A stretch of 64,000 nucleotides of DNA from Gordionus sp. m RMFG-2023. Lineage: Eukaryota > Nematomorpha > Gordioida > Chordodea > Parachordodidae. The notes beneath the pieces are model-generated. The model had not been told where the DNA came from and ran no database searches. It saw only the letters and a list, made by a program, of their open reading frames with translations. The position numbers were made by a program, and so were the translations under genes. The DNA is taken from positions 1,738,846 through 1,802,845 of the forward strand of contig NC_088779.1 of NCBI RefSeq assembly GCF_954871325.1. Reading direction: 5' to 3'. Every line of letters starts with the position of its first letter. The stretch's first letter is position 1. Shown here piece after piece: positions 58,369 to 64,000 of this stretch.

Positions 58369-58662
58369 ACTAATCCCGATGACCTATAATAATACCTAGA
58401 CTGACGATGCATTAGAAAGCGTCATTGAATACAAATCAGCTGGAGCCGCCATTTATGGTATCCTTATCATCTTCAATGATCAGGCGATTCTTTTATAAAG
58501 TTTGCGTAAAGCTTTAGGAATAAATTGGCCTCTCGTTTAAAAATTTTCAATAATGATATACGGGTAATCAAAAATGGCGTCACCAGCTGTTTTTATTGAT
58601 GTGCACTTTTAATGAACGCATCTTCGGTCTAGGTATTATTATTGTATGTTATTGATTAATCC
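58369..58662. mobile_element. MITE family 1, copy 7
   Basis: The element is 58377-58654, CGATGACCTATAATAATACC to ATTGTATGTTATTG. The flanks ACTAATCC and ATTAATCC differ at one base. CAGCTGGAGCCGCCATTTAT at the left mirrors AAAATGGCGTCACCAGCTG at the right. It is shorter than the other copies. Confidence 0.85.
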
Positions 58663-59758
58663 CTATTTTTTTTAATTCTTGCCTTTTGGCACTGGCTGAT
58701 AAGATTGGTTATTAATTAAACTTCTTCTTTTCCCGCCAATTTTCAAAAAGGACTTATCCAGGTCTCAAACTAAAACTATTGGTTCAATTTTTTCACTCGA
58801 GAGATCTGTCGCTGGAGGAGAGAGCGATATGACGCGAGATAACCATTGAAATGTAATTAGGGTAAATCAAAGAGGGGGAAAGGGGTTACAGGGTTATCTT
58901 ATGGATTTCAGCTGTAAGATGGTAAATGACGGGGTGTGGCAGCGCATGCGCGTTCTAGCTAAATATTATTAATTAATCGTATGATACACTATGGATAATT
59001 ACATTTTTGTTTATTACGAATTTGATAAAGAATAATATTAAAGGTGTATAAACTTGATTTATTTTTAAAAAAATCATATATATATAATTAAGAAATATAT
59101 TTATATTTTTAATAAAAAAAATTAAATTATAAATATGAATAAATTGTGTAAAAGGTCTTGTTTGAACATTTGTAAATCGGTATAATATAAAAAAAAATTT
59201 TATTAATGAAAGGCAAGAGTTAAAAAAAATATATAGCATTTACAGAGAAACCGATTTTAACAAAATATATAATTCTAATATTAATATTATAATGACGTCA
59301 CAATTGGGATGATGGAATGCCATGTGTATTCAGAATTCCTCCATTTTAAATTTTAAAAATATGATTTTAACCGGAAATGTATACAATTTTGCCGCGAACT
59401 CTTAAAGGACTTTTTTAAATTTATTTAAAATAAAGAATAATAAAAAAAAATTGCAGTTATGCTGAATTACATTTCTGGTCACATCAGATTTTTTTTTAGC
59501 AAATTTTAATGGCCCCTCAGTAAAATGATTTAAAAAATTTTTTTATTTATTAGTTGAGAATATCCCAATAAGACATATATATAAGATGGAATAGATTTGA
59601 ACAATATTTAGTAGTTTGTAGTCACGTGTTCTTTCATTGGTCATTAATAAGGTATATATTCCGAAGAATCCAGAACTCCATCTTCTGTCAATTTTTTTAT
59701 AAATAAATTTTTTAATTAAAATTTTAAATATGGAAAAAAATAAAATATTTTGAATACT
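58663..59758. other. AT-rich intergenic stretch
   Basis: No gene is recognised. The minus-strand frame 58973-59239 is low-complexity. Confidence 0.45.
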
Positions 59759-59762
59759 CTTC

Positions 59763-59765
59763 TCT

Positions 59766-59845
<80 letters not shown>

Positions 59846-59846
59846 T
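59763..59846. repeat. (TTTC)n microsatellite, about 21 copies
   Basis: A perfect tetranucleotide tract. It explains the Lys/Glu/Arg-repeat frame on the minus strand at 59724-59915. Confidence 0.95.
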
Positions 59847-59961
59847 AAGCGAAAGAGGGTTCAGTTTTAATGATCGAGAGAAATGAATAGTGAGCGATAA
59901 TATAAGAATAAGCAAATCTAGAAGATATCTGTAATAGTAAGGGGAGCATTCACGAAAGGTC

Positions 59962-60146
59962 CTAGTATCCAGTATTTCTTAAAAGGCTAACTCAATATTT
60001 TATCCAGAGAAATGCTTTAAGCATGTTCTTTAGAAGGCACAAAGGTGTATATATTTTAATAAAAAATTTTAAGTTTTGGTCAATTTTTTTAGAAAGTATC
60101 AAGTTACCCGTTTTTAAAAAAGCAATTTAACAACACTACTAGTATC
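59962..60146. mobile_element. MITE family 2 copy with exact 8 bp duplication
   Basis: The element is 59970-60138, starting CAGTATTTCTTAAAAGGC and ending AATTTAACAACACTA. The flanks are identical 8 bp copies of CTAGTATC, which marks the family as hAT-like. Confidence 0.75.
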
Positions 60147-60473
60147 AATTAAACACTATATTTGGACGTTCGCAAACCTAAATTAGAAAATAAATTAGAT
60201 AAAAAAATAAAAATATACATTTTAAAAATTAAAATATTTATTTTTTATTTGTATAAATCTCTTGTAATTTAAAAGTTATGTAATTTTTTTTTTATTAAAC
60301 GTGATTTCCATTTTCAAACACATGGTTATCATATTTTTTTTTCGATTATTTCTTATGTAAAAATATAAAAAAAAAGACATTTTTTATTGGAAACTATGAA
60401 CTAGTAAAGAAGCGATACAATAATAGTATCGAAACGCTCGATATTTAGATCCATTTCTTGGTTAAAATATTCA
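60147..60473. other. 3' flank of the ETH-like gene
   Basis: AT-rich sequence downstream of the minus-strand neuropeptide exon, with no gene seen. Confidence 0.45.
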
Positions 60474-60898
60474 CTATAATTTTAACAAACCGTTACTATC
60501 CAGGACACTGAATAAGGCTAATCTTTTCGGAATTGGAACGCTCTTCGACATATCAGTCTTTAGGAATTCCATCAGTGTTATATATTTGCCTCCCATTTGT
60601 CCCTCTTTCGGTTTCTTATAAACGCCGATTGGTTTCCACGAGGAAGGTATCTTAAATCCTTGAGCCGACGACCCTGGACGAATATTTGAAAGTGAGTAAC
60701 CAGATATTTCGTCGTAGTCAGAACTTCTAGAAATTCCGGGAACGCTAGGGTTCTTGAAAAATTTAAGCTGCCTTAGGGCCTGTTCTGGATCTACACGGCG
60801 GCCTAAACGGGGCAAGACCTTATCCATATTCACGAAGAATTGCCCGTGGGATACCTCAAGGTTGGATAACATTATGAGCGTAGCTACCAAGAATAGAG
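60474..60898 (-). CDS. ETH: Ecdysis-triggering-hormone-like neuropeptide precursor (terminal exon)
   Basis: This exon starts after an AG with two bases of a split codon, so a short upstream exon with the ATG is missing from my model. It runs to a TAG at 60474 and gives about 141 residues. It opens with a hydrophobic signal-peptide core (LFLVATLIML) ending near VSHG. Directly after comes QFFVNMDKVLPRLGRR. The GRR would give a C-terminally amidated PRL-NH2 peptide. The pattern FF-x4-K-x2-PR-x-GRR is exactly that of arthropod ecdysis-triggering hormones, which act on the central nervous system to start moulting behaviour. The remaining 120 residues hold no second amidated copy. A pyrokinin-like PRL-amide precursor is the alternative. 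Confidence 0.72.
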
Positions 60899-61886
60899 CT
60901 TGATAAAAAATTATATAAATTAAATGAATTTCTATTGTGCTATTTATTTTGATTCATTTAGAAGAAAGTATTTGTTTTTAGGAGTGTTTGTCCTCACAAA
61001 AAGTGAACGGCTAACCGAAACCGAACTTGAAAACCGGTAAAAATATATCGCCTGAACCGAACCGCTAAATTTCCTGTGAACCGGTTTTGAACCCCCTTTG
61101 GGAGTTTTAATTAATTTCAAAGATGATTCGATAACCAGTTCTGAGTGACAAAATCACTAATTAATTTTGAGTATTCCTATTTTGACGGTGCCAGCAGCTA
61201 CGCAAGTTAGTATACAGAAGCTTTCTCAGTCATAAAGTTTATTATTCCACCTTAAGATTAATTTTTTATTCCTTTTTCTTTACAATAATTCTAAATAAAG
61301 TTTGTATGTGAAAAAAAAAGAAGTTTTAACCGGGAGTTTAAAAGGGTTTCAAAACAGAAACCGATATTATTAATTTTTTTTAAACCGAACCTGCACTCTT
61401 GAACCGTTATTTTCCATCTCAACCTAATTTCGAATTTTAGTAGCGAAGTCGGACCCGTAAATCTCTAGCCCCCCCCCCCCTTTTCATGGAAAGAATCATA
61501 AGCTTAGGATGGAAAATCCTATGAGGTTGGGTTGGGAAATAGGGTTTTCAGGATTTCAATCAGCAGCATTTATCAAACCGTAATTACGGCCCTGTGTGCT
61601 GAAGTACGTGATGACGTTAACTATTAAATGTAGAATAATAAAAGCATTTAAGAAGAGTTAAAATTTTATAGGTCCTAGGAGACTAAGAGAGACATCTTAG
61701 AGAATTTGAAGAGAAATAATCTTCTTTAATAACGAATGCCTCGAATATTAGAAATATCACAGTATTTTCAATAATACTGGGTTTATTTTTTAATAAAGAA
61801 ACAAGAATTTCGAGTAAACTTCTACATAATAATCGATCCTTGGAGAAATAGAAGGGTTTTTAATAAAATGTTTGAGAAAAATTTGG
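60899..61886. other. Upstream of the ETH-like exon; intron or intergenic
   Basis: This should hold the missing first coding exon of the ETH-like gene, which I could not place. From 61005 to 61095 and 61320 to 61415 there are AACCGAACCGG-type words, repeat-like. A C-run lies at 61470-61481. Confidence 0.45.
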
Positions 61887-62140
61887 ATAATGTGCCTGGA
61901 AAAATTAATAATTTCTAGGGAACTACAGTTAAAATTCTCACGAATGTGCCTGGAAAAATTACAGTTAAAATTCTCCAGAATGTGCATGGAAAAATTAATA
62001 ATTTCTAGGGAACTACAGTTAAAATTCTCCCGAATGTGCCTGGAAAAATTAATAATTTCTAGGGAACTACAGTTAAAATTCTCCCGAATGTGCATGGAAA
62101 AATTAATAATTTCTAGGGAACTACAAGTTAAAATTCTCCC
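61887..62140. repeat. 54 bp tandem array, five units
   Basis: The units begin GAATGTGCCTGGAAAAATTA and continue through TTTCTAGGGAACTACAG to AAAATTCTCCC. Four are 54-56 bp and the second is about 36 bp, lacking the TTAATAATTTCTAGGGAAC part. Because 54 is a multiple of three, both strands show repetitive open frames (61790-62095 and 61872-62222), which I regard as artefacts. Confidence 0.9.
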
Positions 62141-62750
62141 GATTCTTAGTTTGAAAGAATCTGGTACCCCTGGTTTTACCGTAATTACTTTTAATTATAA
62201 TCGTATCATTTACGCATTATAAATACTAATACTCCGTAAGATATGTATTCTTACCATTCTTACGTTCAGAGAAAATTTGTGGAGATTCGATCATAATTAT
62301 TATAATAATGGCAATGTTTTGTAAAAAAAAACTTTTATACTGTACCCAATCCATCCGGGCAAAAACACTGAATTCGTAGTTAGAGCGAATTGGAGACGAG
62401 GTATACAAAAATAATCTGTAATTTTGTATCTCCCATCCCGCATCGAATTCGCGCCTAAATGTAAATTCGGGGTAGCGCGTTGTGTTTAAAATGGTGTAAA
62501 ATAATTGCTAACCCTCCCACTAGCCAATGACTATATTATAAATTAAAATTTAACACTCCCCCCCCCCACTCCCATCCCATCTTATCCGAATCTGATTCCT
62601 CCTTCAATTTCAATCACGATCACGTGTCACACCACTTCCACTCCCCGCAAAAATCCTAAGGTTCAAAACTTGTCGCCATTTTTTTATCGCTCAAATAACT
62701 TGCGTATCCAAATTTTTTGCAGTTCATTCTTCTTCTTTTTTTTAAACCTA
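62141..62750. other. AT-rich stretch
   Basis: No gene is seen. A C-run lies near 62558-62567. Confidence 0.45.
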
Positions 62751-63070
62751 TATATATGCAAATGACCTGTAATAATACCTAGAATGACGATGCATTCATT
62801 AAAAGTGTAACATCAAATGAAAAACAGCTGTGGACGCCATTTTGGTTACCCTTATCATTATTAAAAAAATTTTAAAAACGAGAGGCCAATTTAATTCCTA
62901 AAGTTTGACGCGAACTTTATTAAAGAAGAAAATTATCAATTTAAATAGCAGTTTTAATCATGAAAATAATTTCTATATGTGGGTTACCAAAATGGCGGGT
63001 CCAGCTGATTTGCATTTCAACGACGCTTTTCAAGTGCATCGATTATGAATGCATCGTCATTGTATGTATG
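62751..63070. mobile_element. MITE family 1, copy 8
   Basis: The element is 62759-63062, CAAATGACCTGTAATAATACC to GCATCGTCATTG. The flanks TATATATG and TATGTATG differ at one base. CAGCTGTGGACGCCATTTTG mirrors AAAATGGCGGGTCCAGCTG. The last part of the right end is shortened. Confidence 0.85.
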
Positions 63071-64000
63071 TGACTAAAATAAATAAAAATTAGATGTTTT
63101 GTTCTAGTAACATTATTTTAATTCGACCGCGTTTTATATATTATTTATAATTTTTCATATAAAAAAAAATAATAACAGGCGTTTTAATTTAAACGTAACG
63201 CGAAGAAGCGAACCCCTACGCGAAAAAAAAGAAGGTTAAAATAAAATGAATAAGATGGTTTCTCTCTCACTTTTCGAATAAATTAATAGGATAAATTCGG
63301 AATTATACATTTTTTCGTTCTCCTTAAATTATGATTGGTCCATTTCGAATCGCGATTTCATTGGCTGTTTTGATCAATTTTTTTTTTAAAAAAATATACC
63401 CACTAAAATTGTAAAAATTAAATATTTTTTTGAAACACAAAATAAAAAAATTGTCTGCGTTGAGAGAAATAACGGCCGCCGGAAGGAAGATTTTTTTTTG
63501 TAAAAAGGCACTTCTTTGCAAATAAAATAATTATAAAAAAAAAAATAATATATTAAATAATTTCTTCCAATTAAAATAATTGATTTCGGGTATTTCACAA
63601 ATCAATAATATTTATTAATTCCTTTCATTCCTAATTCCTCCCCCCCCCATCCACCCATCCATTCCTTATTTAGTGGCGCCATTTTTTTTTTAAATTTAAA
63701 AAATATAATAAATAAAGTTTTTTTTTAGTAGGTAGATAAAATGGGAAGATATAAAAATGTAGAAATTTGTTATTTTATACGAATCGACTAAAATAAATTT
63801 AATTAGATATATATATAGTTACGAAAACTCCTCCGAAGGAATTCGCGCCGAAAGTGGCGCGGTTCGGGTTTACAGCTGATTTCCAAAGACACCGTTTGGA
63901 CCTACAATATAAAAATCGAACCTGACCGGCCCAAGACCTATTATTATTTTTTTTTGGTCTCGATTTTAAATACCAAATATACAATAAGATAGAATTAATT
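63071..64000. other. AT-rich window end
   Basis: No gene is recognised. A GGCGCCATTTTTT word lies near 63675, and a GGAATTCGCGCCGAAAGTGG patch at 63838-63857 recalls the AGAATTCGCGCCG start of the repeat at 55242. Confidence 0.4.

Noticed and set aside
61790-62222. Repetitive frames on both strands
   Set aside because: Arise because the 54 bp tandem unit is a multiple of three.

Overview
This is a 64 kb stretch of AT-rich eukaryotic DNA. Split genes have GT-AG introns whose phases agree at nearly every junction, and introns range from 43 bp to 5.1 kb. There are no operons, ribosome binding sites or other bacterial signals. An arthropod or other ecdysozoan is the best guess, because a minus-strand gene near 60.5 kb encodes a peptide with the exact spacing of arthropod ecdysis-triggering hormone. 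The species cannot be named from the window.

Layout, left to right. A minus-strand gene for a long disordered, internally repeated protein (844-3174, probably incomplete). A plus-strand GNAT-family acetyltransferase in four exons (8306-10112). A repeat-rich zone with degraded hAT and LINE pieces and microsatellites (10.1-20 kb). A minus-strand SDHC gene, succinate dehydrogenase cytochrome b subunit, in four exons with two tiny introns (20086-20778). A 1.9 kb hAT-like element (21.2-23.2 kb). A plus-strand peripherin/ROM-type tetraspanin in four exons (25848-30740). A small Lys-rich protein gene (31249-31710). VPS11, in 21 exons over 23.7 kb (32572-56305), which fills most of the right half. 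A minus-strand ETH-like neuropeptide precursor exon (60474-60898). The genes look functionally unrelated: respiration, tetraspanin membrane organisation, HOPS/CORVET trafficking and moulting signalling.

The most striking item is in VPS11 intron 4: two back-to-back pieces of a flavivirus NS5 gene, i.e. an endogenous copy of an RNA virus. The minus-strand piece (34549-35764) runs from the methyltransferase to RdRp motif A and carries several stops and frameshifts. The plus-strand piece (35774-36190) is the C-terminal end of the polymerase in one open frame.

The non-coding DNA is dominated by short inverted-repeat elements with hAT-like 8 bp target duplications. Eight copies of one 270-340 bp family carry mirrored CAGCTG and YY1-like AAAATGGCG motifs. 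Other features are a second MITE family, a 1.1 kb fold-back element in VPS11 intron 18, hAT-like ends rich in GGCCCGG motifs, and several tandem arrays.
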